DNA of 36,733 bases from an uncultured Clostridia bacterium (lineage in GTDB: Bacteria > Bacillota > Clostridia > Oscillospirales > Acutalibacteraceae), in assembly GCA_937901145.1 (NCBI GenBank), contig CALCHE010000048.1, positions 1-36,733 on the forward strand, read 5' to 3'. The first letter of the stretch is position 1. Every line of letters begins with the position of its first letter. Below, piece by piece: positions 24,193 through 32,048 of this stretch. The notes below the pieces were generated by a model that saw nothing but the letters and a program-made list of their open reading frames with translations, made no database searches and was not told the origin of the DNA. The position numbers and the translations under genes are program-made.

Positions 24193-26220
24193 ATGCAGAA
24201 TAAAACAGGCAAAAAAAGATATGCTCTGGTTATAACTATGTTCATGCTGCTTTTTGCAGGCTTTCTTACGTATCTTTTCAACATTCAGATTATTGATACG
24301 AAACAGAATGAGGATACTGTCGTTTCCTCTGTAGAGGTAAGCGTAGATGCTATCAGAGGTAATATTCTTGACAGAAACGGTTACCCTCTGGTAACCAACA
24401 AGCAGGTTAATAAAATCGTTTTCAACTATCTCGCTTTTCCAAAGGCATACAGTGAAAGAAATCCTATTATTTTAGAACTGATAAAGATTTTCGATAAAAA
24501 TGGCGTAGAGTGGAAGGATAATCTTCCTATCGAGCTGAAAAAAGGAAAGCTCCGCTTCGCCGATGACAGAGATAATGAGGTTTCATATCTTAAAAGTGAA
24601 GCCTTCCTTGATCTTAACTACTATGCTGATGTAGAGGACTGCTTCAATGCTCTGGTGGAAAAATACGGCCTTTCTGATTATCCTCTCCGCCAGCAGAGAG
24701 ACATAGCTTCCGTCTACTACTCCATGGTAAAGGATGGCTTCAATGCCGGACGCAACTATGAGTTTGCCACAGAGGTTTCTTCTGCTCTTGTCTCTGTTAT
24801 TAAGGAAAAGAGCGACCATTTTCCCGGTGTGGATGTTCAGGTGTCTTCTGAGAGACAGTATACTGACGGTACGGTAGCACCTCATCTTTTAGGCATGGTT
24901 GGTCCTATCACCAATGAGGAATATGAAAGCCGTAAGGATAAGGGCTATACCCTCAATGATGTTATCGGTAAAAGCGGTGTCGAGTCCGCTATGGAAAGCT
25001 ATCTTAAAGGCACTAAGGGTGTCAAGACTATAAATACCGATGCAGCCGGTAACAAAAGTGAGGAATATACTCTTCTTCCTCAGACCGGTGACACGGTGAT
25101 TCTCACCATTGATCACAAGCTGCAGAAGGTGGCACAGGATGCTCTCGCTGAGGGTGTCAAAAGTCTGCAGACAAGCCTCGAGAGAATTTATCCTATGTCG
25201 GGTGCTGTGGTGGTAATGAACACGAAAAACAATGAAGTTTTAGCCATGGCATCATATCCCACCTATGATAATTCCACCTATAACGAAAATTCAGACAAGC
25301 TTAATACGGATCAGAGTAAGCCTCTCTGGAACAGAGCTTTGCGAAGCACCTACACTCCCGGTTCTACCATAAAGCCTGCAGTGGCTATGGCGGGACTGCA
25401 GGAAAAGGTGATTTCCGGATCCTCGCTCATTAAGTGTCTCGGTATTTACACCTACTACGAGGACTATCAGCCCGGATGTACAGGTCATCACGGAAATCAG
25501 AATGTGGTTAACGCTATATTCAATTCCTGCAATATTTTCTTTTATGAGACTTCACGACTTTTGGGTATAGAGAAGCTGAATAGCTATTTCGCTATGTTCG
25601 GTCTTGGTGAGGAAACAGGTGTGGAACTTTATGAATCCACAGGTACGGTGGACTCGGTGGCTCTCAGAAAAGGTATGGGTGAGCTGTGGACCCCCGGTCT
25701 TACCATTCAGGCGGGTATCGGTCACGGTAACAATCAGTTTACTCCCATTCAGCTTTGCTCTTATGTTTCTACTATCGCTAACAGGGGTACAAGATATAAG
25801 TCAAGCATCATTAAGAGTGTAAAAACAGCAGATCTTTCCGAAACTGTCATGGAAAGCAAGCCGCAGATACTTTCTCAGGCAGATTTTGCGGATGCTAACT
25901 GGAATCTGGTTCACAGAGGTATGCTTTTAGTCGGTACGGAAAGCTATGCTAACTTTAAAAATGTCCCTGTTAAGGTAGCTGCAAAGACAGGTACTACCAC
26001 CATCGAAAAAACCGTTAACGGCAGAAAGATAGAAACCTATAACGGTCTTATCCTTACCTTCGCTCCCTATAATGATCCTGAAATCGCAGTGGCAGTCGTG
26101 GTCGAGGGCGCAGGAAGCGGTGGCTCGACAGCTCCCATCGCTTCGGCCATAATGGAGCATTATTTCGCAGAAAAGGATATGGCTGAAAGTCAGCAGAACG
26201 AAAATACATTACTTGGATAA
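24193..26220 (+). CDS. mrdA: Penicillin-binding protein 2 (elongation transpeptidase)
   Basis: This is a class B PBP of 675 aa. It has an N-terminal membrane anchor (~9-29), a dimerisation domain starting with DAIRGNILDRNGYPL, and a pedestal region with LLGMVGPITNEEY and the GKSGVESAMESYLKG motif. The transpeptidase domain has the active-site SxxK as S391-T-I-K394, SxN as S445-C-N, and KTG at about 598. It cross-links peptidoglycan during side-wall growth. A linker at ~60-190 is longer than in E. coli PBP2, as is usual in Firmicutes. It follows mreD by 33 nt and overlaps no gene. Confidence 0.94.
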   Translation: MQNKTGKKRYALVITMFMLLFAGFLTYLFNIQIIDTKQNEDTVVSSVEVSVDAIRGNILDRNGYPLVTNKQVNKIVFNYLAFPKAYSERNPIILELIKIFDKNGVEWKDNLPIELKKGKLRFADDRDNEVSYLKSEAFLDLNYYADVEDCFNALVEKYGLSDYPLRQQRDIASVYYSMVKDGFNAGRNYEFATEVSSALVSVIKEKSDHFPGVDVQVSSERQYTDGTVAPHLLGMVGPITNEEYESRKDKGYTLNDVIGKSGVESAMESYLKGTKGVKTINTDAAGNKSEEYTLLPQTGDTVILTIDHKLQKVAQDALAEGVKSLQTSLERIYPMSGAVVVMNTKNNEVLAMASYPTYDNSTYNENSDKLNTDQSKPLWNRALRSTYTPGSTIKPAVAMAGLQEKVISGSSLIKCLGIYTYYEDYQPGCTGHHGNQNVVNAIFNSCNIFFYETSRLLGIEKLNSYFAMFGLGEETGVELYESTGTVDSVALRKGMGELWTPGLTIQAGIGHGNNQFTPIQLCSYVSTIANRGTRYKSSIIKSVKTADLSETVMESKPQILSQADFADANWNLVHRGMLLVGTESYANFKNVPVKVAAKTGTTTIEKTVNGRKIETYNGLILTFAPYNDPEIAVAVVVEGAGSGGSTAPIASAIMEHYFAEKDMAESQQNENTLLG

Positions 26221-26233
26221 TGAGGTATATATT

Positions 26234-26947
26234 ATGGCAGAAAAAATTCTTATTGCCTCGGGTAAAGGCGGAGTAGGAAAAACATCCCTTACCGTCGGTC
26301 TCGGTAAGGCTCTGGCTGCTATGGGAAACAAGGTTCTTCTCATAGACTGTGACTGTCTGAGAAGCATCGACCTTTTAGTAGGTGTTACGGAGAAAATCGT
26401 CTATGACTGGGGAGATGTTATCAAGGGTGCCGACAGCGAAGATGCTCTCTATGATGCCGGTGATGTGAGTGTACTCACCTGTCCTGAGGATTACGGTGAT
26501 ATTACAGAGAAGGATATGAAAAAGCTTCTCGATAAATATGACACTGATTTCAATTACATACTCATTGATGCGCCTGCAGGTGTGGACAGAGGACTGACTC
26601 TTTCTGCAGCGGCTGCCGACAGGGCAATAGTAATCTCTACACCTGATTTAGTATGTGTCAGAAGTGCTTGTATAGCTGCCCGTAAAATCGGAAGTCTCGG
26701 TATCGATGATGTACGTCTCATCATCAACCGTGTAGCACGCAGAGATGTTATCAGAGGCAGACTTCTGAATATTGACTCGGTAATCGACGGGGTGGAGGTT
26801 CAGCTTATCGGTGTAGTGCCTGAGGACGGAAAAATCCGCTTCGGTGCTATGGGTATGAATATTTATAAGGAAAATCAGATTTCTTTTGATTCACTTAATA
26901 ATATTGCGTTAAGAATAACAGGGGAGTATGTGCCGCTGGATTTGTAA
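26234..26947 (+). CDS. minD: MinD-like ATPase lacking the membrane-targeting tail
   Basis: The deviant Walker A motif SGKGGVGKTS includes the MinD/ParA signature lysine (K11). Switch and Walker B regions follow (VLLIDCDCLRSIDLL and YILIDAPAGVDRGL), and LIINRVARRDVIRG matches MinD. In MinD the Leu-Gly region is normally followed by ~15-20 residues ending in a basic amphipathic helix that binds membrane. Here the protein ends at ALRITGEYVPLDL, so that helix is missing. Length is 237 aa compared with about 260-270. No minC or minE is adjacent. The start at 26234 follows GAGGT; the gene begins 13 nt after the PBP2 stop. It may be a division-site regulator with altered localisation or a MinD-like positioning ATPase. 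Confidence 0.8.
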   Translation: MAEKILIASGKGGVGKTSLTVGLGKALAAMGNKVLLIDCDCLRSIDLLVGVTEKIVYDWGDVIKGADSEDALYDAGDVSVLTCPEDYGDITEKDMKKLLDKYDTDFNYILIDAPAGVDRGLTLSAAAADRAIVISTPDLVCVRSACIAARKIGSLGIDDVRLIINRVARRDVIRGRLLNIDSVIDGVEVQLIGVVPEDGKIRFGAMGMNIYKENQISFDSLNNIALRITGEYVPLDL

Positions 26948-27001
26948 TTCTCTCCCACAACAACAAAAAATCTCACGAAAATTTCACAAATCTATTGATT
27001 T

Positions 27002-27030
27002 TTGACAATTTTTTTGTTAGTATATATTTT
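27002..27030 (+). promoter_or_regulatory. Promoter of the mgsA-like gene
   Basis: Consensus TTGACA (27002-27007), 17-nt spacer and TATTTT (27025-27030), with an alternative TATATT two bases earlier. It lies just after minD, so the mgsA-like gene can be transcribed separately. Confidence 0.6.
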
Positions 27031-27056
27031 GACAAAGATTTGAAAGGGATGAGTAG

Positions 27057-27461
27057 ATGAACATTGCTTTAATTGCACATGACGCAAAAAAAGAACTTAT
27101 GACACAATTCTGTATCGCCTACTGCGGTACGCTCAGCAAACACTCACTTTGTGCAACAGGTACGACCGGTAAAATAGTAAGCGAAGCAACAGGGCTTGAG
27201 ATTACGAAATTCCTTTGCGGTTATCAGGGCGGTGAGGAACAGATTTCAGCCCGTATAGCCTGCAACGAAATCGATCTTCTCTTGCTTTTCCGTGACCCTC
27301 TCACTGCAAAGCCTAACGAACCCAACGAAGCAAACCTTTTAAGACTTTGTGACGTTCATAACATCCCTGTAGCTACAAATATTGCTACAGCAGAAGCGCT
27401 GATTATGGCTCTCGAGAGAGGCGACCTTGACTGGCGTGACATTATCAATCCGAAAAATTAA
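27057..27461 (+). CDS. Methylglyoxal synthase homologue with substituted active site
   Basis: The fold signature of MgsA is clear: IALIAHDAKKE, the phosphate loop ATGTTGK, LFRDPLTAKP and IPVATNIATAE. MgsA converts dihydroxyacetone phosphate to methylglyoxal and phosphate. Aligned by eye to E. coli MgsA, several active-site positions differ: catalytic Asp71 is Glu60 (GGEEQ instead of GGDQQ), Ser65 is Cys54, His98 is Asn87 and Asp101 is Asn90 (PNEPN instead of PHDPD). His19 and Asp91 equivalents are kept. The gene follows minD, a context common in Clostridia. The family assignment is firm but activity is doubtful; it might be a regulatory or altered-function relative. Length 134 aa, ribosome binding site AAGGGATGAG. 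Confidence 0.85.
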   Translation: MNIALIAHDAKKELMTQFCIAYCGTLSKHSLCATGTTGKIVSEATGLEITKFLCGYQGGEEQISARIACNEIDLLLLFRDPLTAKPNEPNEANLLRLCDVHNIPVATNIATAEALIMALERGDLDWRDIINPKN

Positions 27462-27479
27462 GTTAATACTCATATAACA

Positions 27480-27704
27480 GCTATGACGGAAAAGAGTAAC
27501 AGATCAGCCCCGTTCAGAGAGAGATGCCTCGTGCTGAAAGCATCTTACGTAAGGAAATCCGTGAAGACATTCCCGAGCTGACCGTTTGCCGCGTTAAGGC
27601 ATAGAGAGGAACAGTGTTAGCTGTTCAATCGGGGTGGTACCGTGGAGTTTATGCTTCATCCCCAATGCAGAGTTTATTTGCGTTGGAGATGGAGTTTTTT
27701 TTAA
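27480..27704 (+). promoter_or_regulatory. T-box leader (apparent Asp specifier) for the hisS-aspS operon
   Basis: Stem I features appear in order: GACGGAAAAGAGTAAC, the distal CAGAGAG, GTGCTGAAAGCATC, then GAA-GAC-A with GAGC after it. This places GAC (27566-27568), an Asp codon, in the specifier loop. The T-box core GGGGTGGTACCG lies at 27631-27642. A terminator follows, with CTTCATCCCCAATGC pairing GCGTTGGAGATGGAG (27654-27694) and eight T residues. Uncharged tRNA-Asp should favour the antiterminator and allow read-through into the downstream genes, including aspS. I saw no convincing promoter between mgsA and this leader; TATAAC at 27473 is a weak candidate. Confidence 0.88.
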
Positions 27705-27730
27705 TGCAAAATGCAGAATGCAGAACGCAG
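27703..27730 (+). repeat. Short heptamer tandem repeat
   Basis: Four consecutive 7-mers, AATGCAA, AATGCAG, AATGCAG and AACGCAG, start directly after the T-box terminator. Confidence 0.7.
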
Positions 27731-27765
27731 AATGGGCGGGAAAGGCTTCAATAAAGAAGAAGTGA

Positions 27766-27922
27766 TATTCCGCCACTTTTACGAATATCGTAGGGCGGGA
27801 TGACCCCATCCCGCCGCAATAATATCATAACTTATGTAGTGTGTTCCGTAGGGATACGGCGTGCCGTGTCTGCAAAAAAACACACCACCTGCCTGTATCG
27901 GTAGTGGCGGATATTATCCGCC
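27766..27922. repeat. Palindromic mosaic repeat element, copy B
   Basis: The same skeleton as the 17719 element. TATTCCGCC opens it, then ATCGTAGGG with the hairpin GGCGGGATG-ACCC-CATCCCGCC (27794-27815). A second hairpin has GTGTGTT/AACACAC arms (27839-27885) and inner ACGGC-GT-GCCGT. It closes with GGCGGATA-T-TATCCGCC (27906-27922). It lies between the T-box terminator and the unknown gene at 27950, and so inside the aminoacyl-tRNA synthetase transcript. Confidence 0.75.
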
Positions 27923-27949
27923 CGTTTACCTGACGAAAGGAGAATGAAA

Positions 27950-28741
27950 ATGTCTGGAAAAGACCGTAAGGAAAACAAGAAAAAAAGAAAAGAATATAAA
28001 GAGTACAAAGCCTTTTTGTACTCGTCTTTTATCAAATTTATTGTCGGTACTTATCTTATAGCGTTTATTTTATCTTTGAACGATGAATGGCCTCTTTTTG
28101 ATTTAAAAAGGTTTGTAATAGCTTTTGTTATTGCAACGGTTGTCAATATAATATTTTGGTTCGTCAGGCGAATTTGTTTGGGATATAAGTCAATGGTTGA
28201 GCTTGATATGCATAGTGTTTATAATTCAGAACGGAGAAAATCAGCCTTTTGGAAAGACTACAATAACGAGCTTCTTTCTAACGTATACTTTTCTGACGGA
28301 GATTTCTTGAAAGCAATTTCTTTGTGTGATGAGATGCTTAGTTGTACAAAAAGCAAGAAAACAGTTTTATTTGCACGTCATACTAAAATCCTTTCTCTGT
28401 TTTTCAGCGGTGGAACACAGAATATAAAAGAACTCATCAGTCAGCAAAGAGAACTTAAAGCTACAGTTAAAAGCAAAGATTTTGATTTTATGTTCAGAAC
28501 GTATCAGTTTATTGGTGATTATCTTGACGGAGACTATGAAAAGGCTATGGAAACAGTTCTTGATTTTCTTAGTGATGATAAAGAAAGCGTATATAATTCG
28601 AGAAAAATAGTCTTTCTGCAGTTTCAGAAAATGCTTTTGATGAAAAATGACGATGCAGATGGCGTACAGAACTGTAACTCAGAAATACTTAAATGCGACA
28701 GTGAAAGAAGAACATTCTTTTCAAAAATAATAGATTCATAA
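27950..28741 (+). CDS. Unknown membrane protein inserted in the synthetase operon
   Basis: The 263-residue product begins very basic (KDRKENKKKRKEYKEYK). It has two hydrophobic segments (about 25-43 and 57-75), then a largely helical soluble region of about 180 residues with a pattern compatible with TPR-like repeats (FSDGDFLKAISLCDEML and GDYLDGDYEKAMETVLDF). I do not recognise the family. I choose the ATG at 27950 because AAGGAG lies 7 nt before it; the ATG at 27944 is too close. Codon use is clearly AT-richer than hisS and aspS. Together with the repeat-laden upstream DNA this suggests insertion between the T-box leader and hisS. It would be under T-box control unless it has its own promoter. 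Confidence 0.7.
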   Translation: MSGKDRKENKKKRKEYKEYKAFLYSSFIKFIVGTYLIAFILSLNDEWPLFDLKRFVIAFVIATVVNIIFWFVRRICLGYKSMVELDMHSVYNSERRKSAFWKDYNNELLSNVYFSDGDFLKAISLCDEMLSCTKSKKTVLFARHTKILSLFFSGGTQNIKELISQQRELKATVKSKDFDFMFRTYQFIGDYLDGDYEKAMETVLDFLSDDKESVYNSRKIVFLQFQKMLLMKNDDADGVQNCNSEILKCDSERRTFFSKIIDS

Positions 28742-28766
28742 AAATATATTAATTTGGAGGACTAAA

Positions 28767-30116
28767 ATGGCTTTAGTAACAAAATCAATCAAGGGTACAC
28801 AGGATACCCTGCCAAATGAAAGCTATAAGGTGCAGTTTTTAGAGCAGACAGTTTTAGATACTGCGAAAAATTACGGCTATAAAGAAATCAGAGTGCCTGT
28901 TTTCGAGCACACAGAGCTTTTCCAGAGAGGCGTGGGTGACACCACCGACGTAGTACAGAAGGAAATGTACACCTTCGAGGATAAGGGCGGCAGAAGCATA
29001 ACTCTTCGTCCTGAGGGTACTGCAGGTGTAGTTCGTTCTTATTTAGAGCACGGACTTTTCAATGAGCCTCAGCCCATGAAAATGTGCTATCTCACCTCCT
29101 GCTACCGCTATGAAAAGCCTCAGGCAGGCAGACTCAGAGAGTTTCATCAGTTCGGCTGTGAATGTATCGGTACTGCTTCACCTGCCGCTGATGCAGAGGT
29201 TATCTCTCTCGTAAGTGACATTTTCACCTTCCTTAATGTTAAGGATATTTCTCTCGAGATCAACTCTATCGGATGTCCCGAATGCAGAAAGAATTACCAT
29301 AAGGCTCTTCACGATTATTTCGAGAGCAAAAAGGGTGAGCTTTGCGGTACTTGTCTTGACAGACTCGAAAGAAACCCCATGAGAATTTTAGACTGTAAGA
29401 GTCCCATCTGCTCCGACATAGCAAAGGATGCTCCCAAGGTTACGGACTATCTCTGTGACGAATGTGAAAATCATTTCGCTTCCGTACAGAAATATCTTGA
29501 CGCTATGGGTATTCAGTATAAGGTTAATCCCTCTATCGTAAGAGGTCTCGACTATTACACTAAAACCGTATTCGAGTTTGTATCAAATCAGATCGGTGCT
29601 CAGGGTACAGTCTGCGGTGGCGGACGTTATGACGGTCTCGTAAAAGAGGTGGGCGGTCCCGACACTCCCGCTCTCGGCTTCGCTATCGGTATCGAAAGAC
29701 TTCTACTTCTTATGGCAGCACAGAACACGCCCTTCCCCGAGGAAGCAAAGTGTGATATTTATCTTGCCTCAATGGGCGAAAATGCTACTATCAAGGCTGC
29801 ACAGATTGCCTCTGACCTTCGCGGTGAGGGTATCCACGCACAGTTTGACGTGGTAGGCAGAAGCGTTAAGGCTCAGATGAAGTTTGCAAATAAAATCGGT
29901 GCTGCTTACACCGTTGTTTTAGGTGACAGCGAGCTCGAGGAGGGCAAGGCAAAGCTTAAGAATATGTCCACAGGTGAGGAAACAGAAATTCCTCTCGAGG
30001 GCTTCGAGGATATCTTTATGAGAATATCCATCAACGAAAGCCTCAAAGAGCTGGAGGACTTCGGCTATGAAAGCAATATCGACATCAATTCTATATTAAA
30101 CGGAAATTTATTTTAA
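28767..30116 (+). CDS. hisS: Histidyl-tRNA synthetase
   Basis: A class II synthetase that charges tRNA-His. Motif 1 lies around IRVPVFEHTELFQRGVG, and motif 2 around MCYLTSCYRYEKPQAGRLREFHQFG. The His-specific loops are GLDYYTKTVFEF and GGGRYDGLV, and motif 3 is GFAIGIERLLLLM. The C-terminal anticodon-binding domain begins after residue ~325. A short tail of ~30 residues (ending NGNLF) exceeds the usual length slightly. TTGGAGGACTAAA precedes the ATG. It is followed by aspS with 15 nt between, a common Firmicutes pair. Confidence 0.97.
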   Translation: MALVTKSIKGTQDTLPNESYKVQFLEQTVLDTAKNYGYKEIRVPVFEHTELFQRGVGDTTDVVQKEMYTFEDKGGRSITLRPEGTAGVVRSYLEHGLFNEPQPMKMCYLTSCYRYEKPQAGRLREFHQFGCECIGTASPAADAEVISLVSDIFTFLNVKDISLEINSIGCPECRKNYHKALHDYFESKKGELCGTCLDRLERNPMRILDCKSPICSDIAKDAPKVTDYLCDECENHFASVQKYLDAMGIQYKVNPSIVRGLDYYTKTVFEFVSNQIGAQGTVCGGGRYDGLVKEVGGPDTPALGFAIGIERLLLLMAAQNTPFPEEAKCDIYLASMGENATIKAAQIASDLRGEGIHAQFDVVGRSVKAQMKFANKIGAAYTVVLGDSELEEGKAKLKNMSTGEETEIPLEGFEDIFMRISINESLKELEDFGYESNIDINSILNGNLF

Positions 30117-30131
30117 GGAGGACTGAAACAA

Positions 30132-31913
30132 ATGGATTTTATGACAGGACTTAAAAGAACAGACTACTGCGGTACCTTTACTGCTGCTGACTGCGGCAGA
30201 GAAGTAGTAGTCGCAGGTTGGGTACAGAGACAGAGAGACCTGGGTGCTCTTATCTTCGTTGACCTTCGTGACAGAACAGGCATCGTACAGCTTGCCTTCG
30301 ACGACAATACACAGAAAGAAATCTTTGACAAGGCTTTTACCGTAAGAAGCGAATATGTTCTTATGGCAAAGGGCGAGGTAAGAGAGCGTTCCTCAAAGAA
30401 TATGGATATTCCTACGGGTGAAGTTGAAATTTTCGTTACCGATCTTCGTATTCTCGGAAAGAGTGAAACTCCTCCCTTCGAAATCATCGAAAACTGTCAG
30501 ACAGCAGAAAACACAAGACTCAAATACCGTTATCTTGACCTTCGCCGTCCCGACTTACAGAAGAATATCATTATGCGTCATAAGATAACCAAGATTATTC
30601 GTGACTACTTCGACGATAACGGCTTCATCGAAATCGAAACCCCCATTCTCGTTAAGTCTACTCCCGAGGGCGCACGCGACTTCCTCGTTCCCTCACGTAT
30701 TCATAAGGGCAGCTTTTATGCTCTTCCTCAGTCACCTCAGCTTTACAAGCAGCTTTCAATGGTAGCAGGCTTTGACCGTTATATGCAGATCGCACGCTGC
30801 TTCCGTGACGAGGACCTTCGTGCAGACCGTCAGCCTGAATTCACACAGATAGACGTTGAAATGAGCTTTATCGATATGGAAGATATCCTCGGACTTATCG
30901 AAGGCTTTATGAAGAAGGTTTTCAAGGAAGCTATCGGTGTGGAAATAGAGACACCTCTTCCCCGTCTTACCTATAAGGAGGCTATGGAGCGCTACGGCTC
31001 CGATAAGCCTGATACAAGATATGCTATGGAAATCACCGACATCTGCGACGAGGTCAAAAACTGTGGCTTCGGTGTATTCACATCTGCTATCGAAAACGGT
31101 GGTAAGGTAGCCGCTATCACAGCTAAGAAGGCATTCTCCGTTCTTACCCGTAAGGAAGTAGACAAGCTTACAGAAACTGTAAGAGGTATCGGTGCTAAGG
31201 GACTTGCCTGGGCAAGAATAGGAGAAGACGGCACTATCGCATCATCCTTTGCCAAGTTTATGACTGAAGACGAAATGAAGGCTATTATGAATAAGTGCGG
31301 TGCTGAAAACGGTGACGTTATCCTCATCATCGCTGACAAGGCAAGCACCACTCTTTCCGTTCTCGGTGCACTCCGTCAGATCGTAGCCAAGAAGCTCGAC
31401 ATTATTCCCACAGATAAGTATAATCTTCTCTGGGTTGTAGAGTTCCCCTTCTTTGACTGGGACGAGGAAGCAGGCGAGTATGTGGCTATGCATCATCCGT
31501 TCACCGCGCCTCTCGATGAGTGTATGGAATATCTCGAAACCGATAAGGCTAAGGTAAGAGCTAACGCTTACGACCTCGTTCTCAACGGTATCGAGCTCGC
31601 ATCAGGCTCTATCCGTATTACTAACCCTGACTTACAGAAGAGAATCTTCTCTCTTCTCGGTCTTTCCGATGAAGAAGCACATGAAAAGTTCGGATTCCTC
31701 ACCGACGCCTTCAAGTACGGTGCACCTCCTCACGGTGGTATCGGTCTCGGCCTTGACAGACTTGTAATGCAGATGCTTAAGCTTGACACACTCCGTGATG
31801 TAGTTGCCTTCCCGAAGCTTCAGAATGCCAGTGAGCCTATGACAGAATGTCCCTCAATCGTTGATGGCGACCAGCTCGAAATGCTCGGTATCGGTATTGT
31901 AAAGGAAGAATAA
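30132..31913 (+). CDS. aspS: Aspartyl-tRNA synthetase (bacterial type)
   Basis: A class IIb synthetase of 593 aa. An N-terminal OB-fold anticodon-binding domain (VVAGWVQRQRDLGALIFVDL) leads into motif 2 (IARCFRDEDLRADRQPEFTQ). The bacterial GAD insertion domain occupies residues ~290-420, and motif 3 is GGIGLGLDRLVMQML. It charges tRNA-Asp, and the T-box GAC specifier upstream is consistent with control by this enzyme's own substrate. AAGGAGGACTGAAACAA precedes the ATG. Whether it is discriminating or also charges tRNA-Asn cannot be told without gatCAB or asnS context. Confidence 0.97.
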   Translation: MDFMTGLKRTDYCGTFTAADCGREVVVAGWVQRQRDLGALIFVDLRDRTGIVQLAFDDNTQKEIFDKAFTVRSEYVLMAKGEVRERSSKNMDIPTGEVEIFVTDLRILGKSETPPFEIIENCQTAENTRLKYRYLDLRRPDLQKNIIMRHKITKIIRDYFDDNGFIEIETPILVKSTPEGARDFLVPSRIHKGSFYALPQSPQLYKQLSMVAGFDRYMQIARCFRDEDLRADRQPEFTQIDVEMSFIDMEDILGLIEGFMKKVFKEAIGVEIETPLPRLTYKEAMERYGSDKPDTRYAMEITDICDEVKNCGFGVFTSAIENGGKVAAITAKKAFSVLTRKEVDKLTETVRGIGAKGLAWARIGEDGTIASSFAKFMTEDEMKAIMNKCGAENGDVILIIADKASTTLSVLGALRQIVAKKLDIIPTDKYNLLWVVEFPFFDWDEEAGEYVAMHHPFTAPLDECMEYLETDKAKVRANAYDLVLNGIELASGSIRITNPDLQKRIFSLLGLSDEEAHEKFGFLTDAFKYGAPPHGGIGLGLDRLVMQMLKLDTLRDVVAFPKLQNASEPMTECPSIVDGDQLEMLGIGIVKEE

Positions 31914-31948
31914 AATCAGAAGATAATCTTAAAATATAAAGAATAATA

Positions 31949-31991
31949 AAACCATTGTAAAAGTTGAAATACAGCTTTTACAATGGTTTTT
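31949..31991. terminator. Terminator between aspS and the convergent serpin gene
   Basis: ACCATTGTAAAAG (31951-31963) pairs perfectly with CTTTTACAATGGT (31975-31987), followed by TTTTTG. On the minus strand it is followed by TTTTATT, so it can work both ways. Confidence 0.88.
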
Positions 31992-32048
31992 GTCATATAG
32001 TTTTTTGTTTAAAGAAGTTGTTTATGGTACGTTTAGTTTTTTGATTTG

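Noticed and set aside
27703..27922. Repeat cluster considered as a CRISPR array
   Set aside because: The heptamers have no spacers, the larger palindromes are not equal direct repeats, and no cas gene is present.
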